This document shows, in pieces, positions 33,651-43,363 of a DNA stretch of 64,000 nt. This stretch comes from Phyllobacterium myrsinacearum (GTDB taxonomy: Bacteria > Pseudomonadota > Alphaproteobacteria > Rhizobiales > Rhizobiaceae). The notes under the pieces were generated by a model. The model was given only the letters and a program-made list of their open reading frames with translations, made no database searches and was not told the origin of the DNA. Location: assembly GCF_002980555.1 (NCBI RefSeq), contig NZ_PVBT01000001.1, positions 1,116,001-1,180,000 on the forward strand. The letters are read 5' to 3'. The first letter of the stretch is position 1, and each line of letters begins with the position of its first letter. A program made the translations under genes and the position numbers.

Positions 33651-34325
33651 GTGCAACAGGGACTGTTCATTACCTTTGAAGGCGGCGAGGGTGCCGGCAA
33701 ATCCACCCAGATCACCCGTCTGGCGGCGCATATGCGTGCGGCTGGCGATGATGTGGTGGTCACGCGCGAGCCGGGTGGCTCGCCCGGTGCCGAGGCCGTG
33801 CGGCATGTCATCCTGAGCGGCGCCGCGGAATCTTTCGGTCCCGCTATGGAAGCGATGCTGTTTGCCGCTGCGCGCAATGATCACGTCGAGCAGGTCATGC
33901 GTCCGGCTCTCAACACCGGCAGCATGGTGCTGTGCGACCGCTATATCGACTCCAGCCGTGTGTATCAGGGTGTCACCGGCGATCTCGACACCGGTCTGAT
34001 GCGCGCCATTGAGCGGGCGGCCGTCAACGGACTGATGCCGGATCTGACCATCATTCTCGATCTGCCGGCGGAAATCGGCCTGCAGCGGGCGAACGCGCGC
34101 CGCGGAACAGGCACTGCGGATCGCTTCGAAAAAGAGACCATCGAGACGCACCGCAAGCGCCGGGATGCTTATCTTGCCATCGCCAAGGCTGAACCGGGGC
34201 GGTGCAAGGTGGTTCCGGCGGACCGGACGGTTGACGATATCGCGGCGGATATTGCCCGCCTCGTCGATCGCCTGAAGGCGCGGCGTGCGATCAAGGAAAA
34301 GGCCAAAGCGGGGGCGGCACAATGA
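33651..34325 (+). CDS. tmk: Thymidylate kinase
   Basis: 224 residues from GTG 33651. P-loop [11 protein letters not shown], the DR motif ([17 protein letters not shown]) and a lid region ([13 protein letters not shown]) define thymidylate kinase, which makes dTDP from dTMP. A C-terminal extension of basic residues ([12 protein letters not shown]) is slightly longer than usual. The stop overlaps the holB start (ATGA). The tmk-holB pair is a conserved arrangement. Confidence 0.95.
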   Translation: MQQGLFITFEGGEGAGKSTQITRLAAHMRAAGDDVVVTREPGGSPGAEAVRHVILSGAAESFGPAMEAMLFAAARNDHVEQVMRPALNTGSMVLCDRYIDSSRVYQGVTGDLDTGLMRAIERAAVNGLMPDLTIILDLPAEIGLQRANARRGTGTADRFEKETIETHRKRRDAYLAIAKAEPGRCKVVPADRTVDDIAADIARLVDRLKARRAIKEKAKAGAAQ

Positions 34326-35380
34326 GCGATACGCTTCCAGACGTGCCAGCCACGCACGATACCATTGACGGCATTCCCGCTCCGTCGGCCAATCCCGCGC
34401 TGTTCGGTCACCCGTCCGTTCGCTCATTTCTGGCCCAGGCCTATCAATCCGGCCACATGCATCATGCGCTTCTGCTCGAAGGGCCGCAGGGGGTGGGCAA
34501 GACCACGCTGGCCTTTCACCTCGCCGGACACATGCTCAAGCATCCGGTCCAGCGCGATGCGCCGCTGGAACTGTCCGTGCCCGATTTTTCCGTGGCGCCT
34601 TACCGGCAGATTGCCACCGGGACACATCTGGCCGTGCTGCACATCAGCCGCCCGCTCGATGCAAAGACCGGAAAATTCAAGACCGGGATCACGGTTGACG
34701 AGATTCGCCGTGTCACGCATTTTCTCAACCGGACGGCGCATGACGGTGCGTGGCGCATCGTCATTGTCGATCCAGCAGATGACATGAACCGCAATGCTGC
34801 CAATGCGTTACTGAAGACTCTTGAAGAACCGCCGCAGCGGACATTGTTTATTCTGATCTCGCATTCTTCGGGACGTTTGCTGCCAACAATCCGCTCGCGC
34901 TGCCAGTCCATCCGTTTTGAGGGGCTGGAGCGCGGCGACCTGTTGTCGGCACTGGCAACCATTGGCCTTGGCGCGGACCAGGTACCGGACACCGAAGCCC
35001 TGGTAACCCATGCGGACGGCAGTGTGCGCAAGGCGGCACTGCTTGTGGCGTTCGGCGGCCTTGAGATATCGCAGACCATCGACGCTATTCTGACAAAGCC
35101 TGTATTCGACGTCCCCAAGGCACAGGCGCTTGGAACCGCCTTGTCCGGACGCGATTCGGAAATTCAGTTTGACCTCTTCCTTGAGGACATTTTTTCGCGG
35201 ATCGCGACGAAGGCGAGGGAGGCTGCGGAGAAGGGTGCCGTGGCCGAAGCCAATCACTGGTCGACGCTGTGGCAGGACATGCAGGGCGAAGCCCGCGAAG
35301 CCGATGCTTTCAACCTTGACCGCAAACAGTCCGTTCTTATCTTTCTTGACAGGATGCACCGCGCCCTGCGTGCATCTTGA
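34322..35380 (+). CDS. holB: DNA polymerase III subunit delta'
   Basis: 352 residues of clamp-loader AAA+ fold: P-loop [38 protein letters not shown] (Walker B region with sensor) and [17 protein letters not shown] (sensor 1 and SRC). The delta' subunit sits in the clamp loader that opens the beta ring. Coupled to tmk. The zinc module of the usual subunit seems reduced: few Cys are visible. Confidence 0.92.
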   Translation: MSDTLPDVPATHDTIDGIPAPSANPALFGHPSVRSFLAQAYQSGHMHHALLLEGPQGVGKTTLAFHLAGHMLKHPVQRDAPLELSVPDFSVAPYRQIATGTHLAVLHISRPLDAKTGKFKTGITVDEIRRVTHFLNRTAHDGAWRIVIVDPADDMNRNAANALLKTLEEPPQRTLFILISHSSGRLLPTIRSRCQSIRFEGLERGDLLSALATIGLGADQVPDTEALVTHADGSVRKAALLVAFGGLEISQTIDAILTKPVFDVPKAQALGTALSGRDSEIQFDLFLEDIFSRIATKAREAAEKGAVAEANHWSTLWQDMQGEAREADAFNLDRKQSVLIFLDRMHRALRAS

Positions 35381-35528
35381 TCCGCCGCCCGGTCGCATCC
35401 CATGAATGCGGAATAGTATTTCAATTGAATTCATGCGCTTACGACCGGTATAGCAATCAGGCTGGACATGGGTTATGTCAGCCTGACGCCTTCCCAAGAT
35501 GCCAATTCCGAAGCAAATCAGGTTACGT

Positions 35529-37079
35529 ATGAGCCGCGAAACATTTTACATCACCACAGCCATTTCCTATCCGAACGGCAGTCCGCACATCGGTCATGCG
35601 TATGAGCTGATCGCAACGGATGCGATTGCCCGTTTCAACCGCCATGACGGCAAGGATGTATTCTTCCTCAGCGGTACGGACGAGCATGGCATCAAGATGC
35701 TGCAGACGGCCCGCAGGGAAGGCATCACGCCGCGCGAGCTTGCCGACAGAAATGCCAAGCTTTTCCGTGACATGGGGCATCTTTTGAATGCATCCTATGA
35801 TGACTTCATCCGCACCACCGAGGAGCGGCACTACGCGTCGTCGCAGGCGATCTGGCAGAAAATGGTCGAAGCCGGGGATATCTACAAGGATTCCTATGCC
35901 GGCTGGTACTCCGTGCGCGATGAAGCCTATTACCAGGAAGACGAGACGGAAGTGCGTGCCGATGGCGTGCGCTATGGCCCGCAGGGCTCTCCCGTCGAAT
36001 GGCTGGAAGAGGAAAGCTATTTCTTCCGCCTGTCGGCCTATCAGGATCGTCTGCTCAAGCTTTATGCCGACAATCCCGGTTTTATCGGGCCGGATGAGCG
36101 CCGCAACGAGGTTGTCTCTTTCGTCAAATCCGGACTGAAGGACCTGTCGGTATCGCGCACGACCTTCGACTGGGGCATTCCGGTTCCCGGCGACGAGAAG
36201 CACGTCATGTATGTCTGGGTCGATGCGCTGACCAATTACATCACGGCGGCAGGCTATCCCGATGAGAAGGCCGAGCGCTGGCGCTATTGGCCTGCCGACG
36301 TGCACATCATCGGCAAGGACATCATCCGCTTCCACGCCGTCTATTGGCCTGCTTTCCTCTTGTCGGCGGGGCTCGAACTGCCAAAGCGCGTCTTCGGCCA
36401 CGGCTTCGTGTTCAACCGCGGCGAGAAAATGTCGAAATCGGTCGGCAATGTCATCGATCCGTTCTCTCTCGTCGAACATTACGGCCTGGATCAGGTGCGT
36501 TACTTCCTGCTGCGCGAAGTGCCTTTCGGGCAGGACGGCAATTACAGCCACGAGGCCATCGTCAACCGCACCAATGCCGACCTTGCCAATGATCTCGGCA
36601 ATCTGGCGCAGCGCTCGCTGTCGATGATCAACAAGAACTGCGAGGCCAGGGTTCCACAGCCCGGCGCATTCACCGATGCCGACAAGGCCATCCTCGATCA
36701 GGCGGTCGCAGCGCTGGAGACAGCCCGCAAGGCCGTCGGCACGCAGGCCATGCATCTGGCGCTTGGCGCGATCTTTGCCGTGGTGGCCGAAGCCAACCGC
36801 TATTTTGCCTCGCAGGAGCCGTGGGCGCTGAAGAAGACCGATCCCGCGCGGATGGAAACCGTACTTTACGTGACGGCGGAAGTGATCCGGCGTGTCGGCA
36901 TTCTCTGCCTGCCGTTCATACCGGGATCGGCGGCCAAACTGCTGGATATCCTGGCTGTGCCCGCGGACAAGCGCAACTTCACCGACCTTCTCGGCGGCAG
37001 CGAACTGGTGCCCGGTGCCGATTTGCCCGCGCCGCAGCCAATCTTCCCGCGCTACGTCGATGCAGACAAAGGCGCCTGA
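35529..37079 (+). CDS. metG: Methionyl-tRNA synthetase
   Basis: 516 residues from ATG 35529; the frame opens at 35499 without a better start. HIGH-type motif SPHIGHAY near residue 20 and KMSKS at 300-304. It lacks the four-Cys zinc knuckle insert and the C-terminal tRNA-binding domain, so it is the short form typical of Rhizobiales. It charges tRNA-Met with methionine in the cytoplasm. A 148-base gap separates it from holB and may hold its own promoter. Confidence 0.96.
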   Translation: MSRETFYITTAISYPNGSPHIGHAYELIATDAIARFNRHDGKDVFFLSGTDEHGIKMLQTARREGITPRELADRNAKLFRDMGHLLNASYDDFIRTTEERHYASSQAIWQKMVEAGDIYKDSYAGWYSVRDEAYYQEDETEVRADGVRYGPQGSPVEWLEEESYFFRLSAYQDRLLKLYADNPGFIGPDERRNEVVSFVKSGLKDLSVSRTTFDWGIPVPGDEKHVMYVWVDALTNYITAAGYPDEKAERWRYWPADVHIIGKDIIRFHAVYWPAFLLSAGLELPKRVFGHGFVFNRGEKMSKSVGNVIDPFSLVEHYGLDQVRYFLLREVPFGQDGNYSHEAIVNRTNADLANDLGNLAQRSLSMINKNCEARVPQPGAFTDADKAILDQAVAALETARKAVGTQAMHLALGAIFAVVAEANRYFASQEPWALKKTDPARMETVLYVTAEVIRRVGILCLPFIPGSAAKLLDILAVPADKRNFTDLLGGSELVPGADLPAPQPIFPRYVDADKGA

Positions 37080-37100
37080 TCAGGAACCCGGATCTCTTTC

Positions 37101-37889
37101 ATGCTTGTGGATAGCCATTGCCATCTGGATTTTCCGGATTTTGCCGAAGAACGTGACGCCATTGTCCAGCGCGCGCTGGATCTTGGTGTCGTGCGGCTGG
37201 TCACCATCTGTACGCGCGTTCGCAAGTTTGACGGCATTATCGGCATTGCCGAACGCTATGACAGCGTCTTTGCTTCGGTCGGGACGCACCCGAACAATGC
37301 GCATGAGGAACTCGACGTCACCGCCGCTGACCTGATCAGGCTGGCCGAACATCCGAAGGTGGTGGCAATCGGCGAAGCCGGGCTCGACTATCACTATGAC
37401 TACGCGCCACCGGAAGCACAGCAGCAGGGATTTCGCACCCATATCGCGGCGGCACGCGCGACCGGCCTGCCGCTGGTCATTCACGCCCGCAGCGCCGATG
37501 AGGATATGATTTCGATCCTGCGCGAGGAATCAGGGAAGGGGGCCTTCCCCTTCATCCTGCATTGCTTTTCCTCCGGTGCCGAACTGGCGCGGGTTGGCGT
37601 CGAGCTTGGCGGTTACATCTCGTTTTCCGGGATTCTGACGTTCAAGAATTCGCCGGAAATCCGCGACATCGCCAGAAACGTACCGCGCGACAGGCTGCTG
37701 GTTGAAACAGATGCGCCTTATCTTGCGCCGATGCCGCATCGCGGCAAACGCAACGAACCGAGCTTCGTCACGCATACGGCCGCCGTGCTGGCGGACACCA
37801 TCGGCGTCAGCGTCGAGGAAATCGGTGCGTTGACTACCGACAATGTATTCCGCCTGTTCACCAAGATGCCAAGGCCCGCTCATGCCTGA
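37101..37889 (+). CDS. tatD: TatD-family DNase
   Basis: 262 residues of the metal-dependent TIM-barrel hydrolase family: DSHCHLDF start, GEAGLDYHYD, HARSADEDM, HCFSSGAEL and ETDAPYLAP (metal-binding Asp). TatD proteins are 3'-5' exonucleases implicated in DNA repair. It follows metG by 21 bases and overlaps the metallo-hydrolase gene by eight bases, keeping the conserved metG-tatD order. Confidence 0.93.
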   Translation: MLVDSHCHLDFPDFAEERDAIVQRALDLGVVRLVTICTRVRKFDGIIGIAERYDSVFASVGTHPNNAHEELDVTAADLIRLAEHPKVVAIGEAGLDYHYDYAPPEAQQQGFRTHIAAARATGLPLVIHARSADEDMISILREESGKGAFPFILHCFSSGAELARVGVELGGYISFSGILTFKNSPEIRDIARNVPRDRLLVETDAPYLAPMPHRGKRNEPSFVTHTAAVLADTIGVSVEEIGALTTDNVFRLFTKMPRPAHA

Positions 37890-38691
37890 TCGCCTGCGCT
37901 TCACCATTCTGGGCTGCGGCTCGTCTCCGGGCGTGCCGCGCATCAATGGTGACTGGGGCAATTGCGATCCGGACAATCCGAAAAACCGCCGCCGCCGGGC
38001 ATCCATGCTGGTGGAACGCATCGCCGCGCATGGCGGCGTGACCACCGTCGTTATCGATACGGGCCCGGATTTCCGCTCGCAGATGATCGATTTCGGCTCG
38101 GGACGGCTTGATGCCGTCGTCTATACCCATGCGCATGCGGACCATATTCACGGTCTCGATGACCTCAGGACCTTTGTCATCGACCGGCGCGATCTGGTTG
38201 ATATCTATGCCGATCAGGCGACCCAACGCAGGCTCGTCGAAGGGTTCGGTTACTGTTTCAAGACGCCGGAAGGGTCGAGCTATCCACCGATCCTGCGGCC
38301 GCATGAGATCGTGCATCATGAGGCTTTTGAGGTTGACGGCGCGGGCGGTCCCATCCGCTTTCTGCCGCTGCCGCAGGTGCATGGCGATATCCTGTCGCTG
38401 GGCTTCCGCATTGGCGATGTGGCCTATTGTTCCGATGTCAGCGCCTTTCCGGAAGCAACCTCAGCCGCGCTGCATGGTCTTGATATACTTGTCATCGATG
38501 CCCTGCAGTACCGGCCGCATCCAAGCCATTTTTCACTTGATGAATCAATGGAGTGGATCGAAAAGCTGAAGCCGCGCCGGGCCATTCTGACCCATATGCA
38601 TGTACCATTGGATTATGGAACTGTCCTGCGCGATACGCCAGACCATGTCGAACCGGCCTTTGATGGCCTGTCCTTTGAGGTTGAAGCATGA
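37882..38691 (+). CDS. PhnP-like MBL-fold phosphodiesterase
   Basis: 269 residues from ATG 37882 inside the tatD end (AAGG upstream). Metallo-beta-lactamase motif THAHADHIHGLDD with the tail HMHVPLDY, and the opening LGCGSSPGVPRI, matches the PhnP/RNase Z-like cyclic phosphodiesterase group. Paired with tatD in many Alphaproteobacteria. The natural substrate is unknown here. The stop overlaps the next start (ATGA). Confidence 0.88.
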   Translation: MPDRLRFTILGCGSSPGVPRINGDWGNCDPDNPKNRRRRASMLVERIAAHGGVTTVVIDTGPDFRSQMIDFGSGRLDAVVYTHAHADHIHGLDDLRTFVIDRRDLVDIYADQATQRRLVEGFGYCFKTPEGSSYPPILRPHEIVHHEAFEVDGAGGPIRFLPLPQVHGDILSLGFRIGDVAYCSDVSAFPEATSAALHGLDILVIDALQYRPHPSHFSLDESMEWIEKLKPRRAILTHMHVPLDYGTVLRDTPDHVEPAFDGLSFEVEA

Positions 38692-39158
38692 GCAAGAGCG
38701 TTGAACGTGTCCGCCAGGCAGCCCATGCCGCCGGGCTTGAGATCGAAATCCGCCAGATGGCCGATTCCACCCACACGGCGGAAGATGCGGCCATCCAATG
38801 CGGTGTCACCGTCGCGCAGATCGTCAAGTCGCTGATTTTTCAGGGCACCGATACACAGCAGCTCTATCTCTTTCTGGTTTCCGGACCGCGCCAGCTTGAT
38901 CTTGCCAAGGCTGCGCGGCTGACCGGAGAAACGCTGCACCGGGCCGATCCAAAGCACATCCGCAAGGAGACCGGTTTTGCCATTGGCGGTGTATCGCCAT
39001 TGGGGCATCTGATTGATATCAAGGCTTACGCGGATGAAACACTGATGCAGTTCGACGTCGTCTGGGCTGCAGCAGGCGGCACCAACTTTGTTTTCCCGGC
39101 GGAACCGCATGCCTTGGCAAAGGCTGCAAAGGCTGAAATAGCCGATATTACGGGCTGA
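38688..39158 (+). CDS. YbaK/ProX-type aminoacyl-tRNA deacylase
   Basis: 156 residues of the YbaK/EbsC fold: AEDAAIQCGVTVAQIVKSLIF with the catalytic-site Lys, and ETGFAIGGVSPLGH, the conserved Gly-rich loop. The family hydrolyses mischarged tRNA, mostly Cys- or Ala-tRNA-Pro. Overlaps the metallo-hydrolase stop (ATGA) and ends the metG-tatD block. No gene is seen in the 218 bases that follow. Confidence 0.9.
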   Translation: MSKSVERVRQAAHAAGLEIEIRQMADSTHTAEDAAIQCGVTVAQIVKSLIFQGTDTQQLYLFLVSGPRQLDLAKAARLTGETLHRADPKHIRKETGFAIGGVSPLGHLIDIKAYADETLMQFDVVWAAAGGTNFVFPAEPHALAKAAKAEIADITG

Positions 39159-39376
39159 CCCAGCCATTCCGGCATATCATTTAGTTCCATAATCTATCTT
39201 ATGCGATCTTTCTGTGTGGCTGGGATAGGTTCTATTCTGAAGTGCGACAGCTCCTTTCTCCATATAAGCTTACGGGCCTCTCCTTCATTGCTCGCCAAAT
39301 GAATCCTGCATCGCTAAGCTCATCTTCGAGTCGCACACGTGCCCCGAACTTGTAGATGCAAGAAAGGATGACCACC

Positions 39377-40399
39377 GTGGATTTGAAAACTGTACGCGCA
39401 CTGAAAACCGAAATCGCAGAACAGATCATTCGGCCGCTTGTCACTGAAATCCGCGCCGAGCGCCGCATTATCCGCTCCACCGCAATACGGCGGCTGACCG
39501 GCGTCGAAGGCGGTATCGCCCTTGGCATTGCCGGCGGCGAAGGAAAGAACGATTACCGGCTCGCCGTGCGTGTGCAGCGCCGTGCGCTTGAGACCAATGC
39601 CTATCTGCGCCAGCAGATCGAAGAAGCGGCGCGCCACAAGGCCGATATCACCTATATCGGAACCGTGTTCAAAGGTGGCGCCGTGGCAGCGCCCGCAGTC
39701 TTGCCCTGGCATCAGCTGCGCCAAAGGCCGCTGTTGATCGGCGCGTCGGTCGGACATTATTCGATTACCGCAGGTACGCTTGGCGGCTTTGCACAGCACA
39801 CAGCGAGCGGCAAGGCCGTCATTCTGAGCAACAATCATGTGCTGGCCAATGAAAACAAGGCGAAGATCGGCGATGCGATCCTGCAGCCGGGCGCCTATGA
39901 CGGCGGCAGGAAGAACAAGGACAAGGTCGGCGAACTGCTGGCTTTCGAGCCGGTTGTATCGGGCACCAACAATCTTGTCGACGCGGCCATTGCCTCGATC
40001 GATGCGGATATCAGCTTCGACGCAGTGACCCTGACCGGTGCGGGAACGTTGAAGGGGCTGCGCAAGACCCCGCTCCGCCCCGGTGACAAGGTGTTCAAGG
40101 TCGGCAGGACGACCGGCGTAACCCAGGGCATCGTCACCGCAATCGAAGTCGATGACGTGGTGGTCAGCTATGAATTCGGCGATATCGGCTTTGACAGCCA
40201 GATCGAGATCCAGACCACCGGCAGCGGCCCTTTCAGCTCGGGCGGCGACAGCGGATCTGTCATTATGGACGAAAAGGGCTATGCCTGCGCCCTGCTGTTT
40301 GCCGGCAGTGACCAGGGCGGCACCAACGGCAAGGGTGTCACCTTTGCCAATGATCTTTCCATCGTGCTGGAGAAATTGGGGTTGTCATTGCTGGTTTGA
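39377..40399 (+). CDS. Trypsin-fold serine protease (Nal1-like group)
   Basis: 340 residues from GTG 39377, which has AAAGGA at normal spacing; ATG 39368 and ATG 39356 are alternatives. Catalytic triad as read: His154 in LSNNHVLAN, Asp202 in NLVDAAIAS, Ser292 in GGDSGS. The SNNHVLAN and FSSGGDSGS segments are those of the bacterial trypsin-like group that also includes plant NARROW LEAF 1. There is no signal peptide, so the enzyme is probably cytoplasmic. The N-terminal 100 residues are helical. The next gene encodes a small protein that resembles the prodomain of relatives. Confidence 0.82.
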   Translation: MDLKTVRALKTEIAEQIIRPLVTEIRAERRIIRSTAIRRLTGVEGGIALGIAGGEGKNDYRLAVRVQRRALETNAYLRQQIEEAARHKADITYIGTVFKGGAVAAPAVLPWHQLRQRPLLIGASVGHYSITAGTLGGFAQHTASGKAVILSNNHVLANENKAKIGDAILQPGAYDGGRKNKDKVGELLAFEPVVSGTNNLVDAAIASIDADISFDAVTLTGAGTLKGLRKTPLRPGDKVFKVGRTTGVTQGIVTAIEVDDVVVSYEFGDIGFDSQIEIQTTGSGPFSSGGDSGSVIMDEKGYACALLFAGSDQGGTNGKGVTFANDLSIVLEKLGLSLLV

Positions 40400-40436
40400 C
40401 CTAGCGGGAGTGGCTGGGATGCACTAAATTAGAACC

Positions 40437-40673
40437 ATGAGCACCTCCATCGAACAGGCACGGCTTGCCAAGCCGAAAGCCAGGCAACTGGCCGGATCAT
40501 GCGGCACCGTCATCGGTGTCGGCCTGATCCGCATCGGTGACTCCTACGCCATCAAGGTCAATCTGCGCGATCAGGTCCCTGAAACGGCCGGGCTTCCAAA
40601 AACGGTGGACGGCGTCAAGGTGGTTTACGACGTGATCGGGCCGATTTCCCTGCAGGCAGCCGGGAAACGCTGA
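40437..40673 (+). CDS. Small protein resembling the prodomain of Nal1-like proteases
   Basis: 78 residues, with no signal peptide. The segment GTVIGVGLIRIGDSYAIKV… followed by GLPKTVDGVKVVYDVIGPI matches the pattern I recall at the N-terminus of larger trypsin-fold proteases of this group (VVGVGIGYK…, IPKxIDGVPxDVVEVG). Here it is a separate gene, 37 bases after the protease stop. A stand-alone chaperone, inhibitor or activator of the protease is inferred. Family match is from memory and by eye. Confidence 0.6.
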   Translation: MSTSIEQARLAKPKARQLAGSCGTVIGVGLIRIGDSYAIKVNLRDQVPETAGLPKTVDGVKVVYDVIGPISLQAAGKR

Positions 40674-40749
40674 CCGATCCTGTGGACAAGCCACCGGCAT
40701 TTCAGCTCGGTCATATCAGCCGCCCTGCTCCTGTCTTAGTGTATTTCTT

Positions 40750-41571
40750 ATGAAAGCATCACGCGATATCACCCGCCTCCTTGAGATCATGCAGGCCCTG
40801 CGCACGCCGGTGACAGGCTGTCCGTGGGATCTTGAGCAGGATTTCAAATCCATTGCCCCCTATACGCTCGAGGAGGCCTTCGAGGTGATCGATGCCATTG
40901 AGCGCGATGATATCGACGATCTGCGCGAAGAATTGGGCGATCTGCTCCTGCAGGTGGTGTTTCACGCGCGGATGGCGGAAGAGATGAAGGCATTCGATTT
41001 TGGCGATGTGGTCCAGGCGATCACGCACAAGATGATCCGCCGCCATCCGCATGTCTTTGGTGAAGAGGCCGCCCGTGGCGCCGGCATGGCCAAGGGCATG
41101 TGGGATAAGATCAAGGCCGAGGAAAAGGCGGAGCGGCGCGAGCGGCGTGCCGCGCTCAATCTGGGCGCCGTAGAGTCGAATGGCTTCCTTGACGACATTC
41201 CGCATGGTTTCCCTGCCCTGATGCGCGCACTCAAACTGCAGCAGAAAGCGGCCAAGGTCGGCTTTGACTGGTCGGAAGCCGCGCCCATTCTCGACAAGAT
41301 CGAGGAGGAAATCGGCGAGCTGAAACTGGCCATCGCCAATGGCGACCAGGAAAATACGCAGGAAGAATATGGCGACCTGCTGTTTGCCATGGTCAATCTC
41401 GGCCGCCACCTGAAGCTTGAACCGGAAAGCGCCCTGCGCGGCACCAATGAAAAATTCCGGTCGCGCTTCCACTATATCGAGCGCAAGCTGAACGAGCAGA
41501 AACAGACGCTCGACGCAGCAACGCTGGATGAAATGGAAGCGCTCTGGCAGGAAGCCAAAACCGCGAAGTAA
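40750..41571 (+). CDS. mazG: Nucleoside triphosphate pyrophosphohydrolase
   Basis: 273 residues with two MazG domains. The first has the signature CPWDLEQDFKSIAPYTLEEAFEV and EExxD-type metal site (LREELGDLLLQVVFHA); the second has EEIGELKLAI and EEYGDLLFAMVN. MazG cleaves NTPs to NMP and pyrophosphate, cleaning the nucleotide pool. It converges on hflX with a six-base gap, the usual order in Brucella relatives. No clear ribosome site precedes the ATG. Confidence 0.95.
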   Translation: MKASRDITRLLEIMQALRTPVTGCPWDLEQDFKSIAPYTLEEAFEVIDAIERDDIDDLREELGDLLLQVVFHARMAEEMKAFDFGDVVQAITHKMIRRHPHVFGEEAARGAGMAKGMWDKIKAEEKAERRERRAALNLGAVESNGFLDDIPHGFPALMRALKLQQKAAKVGFDWSEAAPILDKIEEEIGELKLAIANGDQENTQEEYGDLLFAMVNLGRHLKLEPESALRGTNEKFRSRFHYIERKLNEQKQTLDAATLDEMEALWQEAKTAK

Positions 41572-41577
41572 CCCGTG

Positions 41578-42990
41578 TTAGCCGTTGTTGCGGCGCAGCA
41601 ATTTCTCGTCGAGATTGGCGTGGGACGCCACAGTCATATCCATGGTGAGGGACACCGACCCGTCGTCCAGATCCTTGCGCTTTACATTGCTGGAATGTTG
41701 GTAAATCCAGTCCATCAGCCGCATCTGATCCGGGCGCAGGGTGATTTTGACATGTTTCAGCTTGCCGGCAATGCGGTTCTCGATTTCCTTGAGCAGGGCG
41801 TCGACGCCCTCGCCCGTGATCGCCGACACGGGAATCGGGTGTTCATCGCCCTTTGCCGCCGCGCTGAGACGCTGCGCCGATTCACGGCCGGCATCGTCGA
41901 GCCTGTCGATCTTGTTCCAAACTTCGAGAATGCGCTTTGTATCGCCGCGCTCAATGCCGAGGCTGGTCATGATCGCATGGACGTCTTCGGACTGTGCCGC
42001 AGTATCCGGATCGGAGATATCGCGGATGTGCAGGATGAGGTCGGCCTCAACCACTTCTTCCAGCGTGGCCCGGAAAGCGGCAACAAGGTGCGTGGGCAGG
42101 TTGGAGATGAAACCCACCGTATCGGAAAGGATGATCGTCTCGCCATGCTCCAGCCGGATACGGCGCAAGGTGGGATCGAGTGTGGCGAAGAGCATGTCTT
42201 CGGCCACGACCCCTGCTCCGGTCAGCCGGTTGAACAGCGTTGATTTGCCCGCATTGGTATAGCCGACGAGCGCGACGACCGGATGCGGTACCTTCTTGCG
42301 CTTGCTGCGGTGCAGGGTGCGGGTGCGCACCACCGTCTCCAGCTCACGCTTGATGCGCAGGATCTTTTCCTGCAGTGCACGCCTGTCGGCCTCGATCTGC
42401 GTTTCACCGGGACCGCCGAGGAAGCCGCCGCCGCCACGCTGGCGCTCAAGGTGGGTCCAGCTGCGGACCAGGCGCCCCTTCTGATAGGTGAGGTGCGCAA
42501 GCTCGACCTGCAAGGCGCCCTCTTTCGTCTGGGCGCGCCGACCGAAAATCTCAAGGATGAGCCCGGTCCTGTCGAGAACCTTGGCGTTCCATGCCTTTTC
42601 GAGATTGCGCTGCTGCACCGGCGTCAGGGAATGATCGACGATCACCAGTTCCGCATGGGAAGCCTCGATCAGCTCATGAATCGTTTCAACCTTGCCCGTG
42701 CCCAGCAAGGTCGCCGGACGCGGCGCCGAAACCTGCACAATATCGGAATGGACAATGTCCAGATCGATGGCGCGGGCCAAACCTTCGGCCTCTTCCAGCC
42801 GCGCATCGTCGCTGCGCTGGAACTCCGGCTGATGTTTCATGCGTCCGTGATCGTCGGCCTTGCCGCCATCGGAAAAGCGCGACGGCAAAACCGGCACAAT
42901 GACGATTGCGCGCGTGGCTTCTCTGGCGGTCTCACCATTATCGGTCGATCCGCCAGGATTTTGCGCGTTACGCCTTGTTTCTTTGGTCAA
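41578..42990 (-). CDS. hflX: Ribosome-splitting GTPase HflX
   Basis: 470 residues from TTG 42990, eight bases past the hfq stop. The HflX N-terminal domain is followed by the glycine-rich loop RQRGGGGFLGGPGE and the G domain: G1 GYTNAGKST, G3 DTVGF, G4 NKID. HflX splits stalled ribosomes under stress. The start codon is uncertain because no ATG lies near the conserved N-terminus until residue 50. It is transcribed after hfq on the minus strand. Confidence 0.93.
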   Translation of the reverse strand: MTKETRRNAQNPGGSTDNGETAREATRAIVIVPVLPSRFSDGGKADDHGRMKHQPEFQRSDDARLEEAEGLARAIDLDIVHSDIVQVSAPRPATLLGTGKVETIHELIEASHAELVIVDHSLTPVQQRNLEKAWNAKVLDRTGLILEIFGRRAQTKEGALQVELAHLTYQKGRLVRSWTHLERQRGGGGFLGGPGETQIEADRRALQEKILRIKRELETVVRTRTLHRSKRKKVPHPVVALVGYTNAGKSTLFNRLTGAGVVAEDMLFATLDPTLRRIRLEHGETIILSDTVGFISNLPTHLVAAFRATLEEVVEADLILHIRDISDPDTAAQSEDVHAIMTSLGIERGDTKRILEVWNKIDRLDDAGRESAQRLSAAAKGDEHPIPVSAITGEGVDALLKEIENRIAGKLKHVKITLRPDQMRLMDWIYQHSSNVKRKDLDDGSVSLTMDMTVASHANLDEKLLRRNNG

Positions 42991-42998
42991 ATGTTATC

Positions 42999-43244
42999 TC
43001 AGTCGCTGTCTTCGGCCTCAGCTTCGAACATTTGCACAGGCTGGCTCGGCATGATGGTCGAGATGGCATGTTTGTAGACGAGCTGAGAATGGCCGTCGCG
43101 GCGCAACAGGGCGCAGAAATTGTCGAACGAGGTGACAATACCGGTCAGTTTGACGCCATTGATGAGGAAAATTGTCAGAGAAATCTTCTGTTTTCTGACT
43201 GAATTCAGAAATAGGTCCTGAAGATTCTGCGATCGTTCAGCCAT
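42999..43244 (-). CDS. hfq: RNA chaperone Hfq
   Basis: 81 residues with both Sm motifs: [35 protein letters not shown] and [12 protein letters not shown]. Hfq forms a hexameric ring that pairs small RNAs with their targets. The short acidic tail (EAEAEDSD) is typical of Alphaproteobacteria. AAAAGGA lies upstream. The gap to the dat gene (43245-43363) holds a small hairpin at 43300-43318 (GGAGCAG/CTGCTCC). Confidence 0.97.
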   Translation of the reverse strand: MAERSQNLQDLFLNSVRKQKISLTIFLINGVKLTGIVTSFDNFCALLRRDGHSQLVYKHAISTIMPSQPVQMFEAEAEDSD

Positions 43245-43363
43245 TGTTTTTGTCCTTTTATGCGATCAGCAAACGTGTCTCATACAAATTTCGGCAACGG
43301 GAGCAGAAAACCTGCTCCTGCAGGAGGTGAAAAATGGTTTCTGTTAGTCCCCTCATACTCCGG

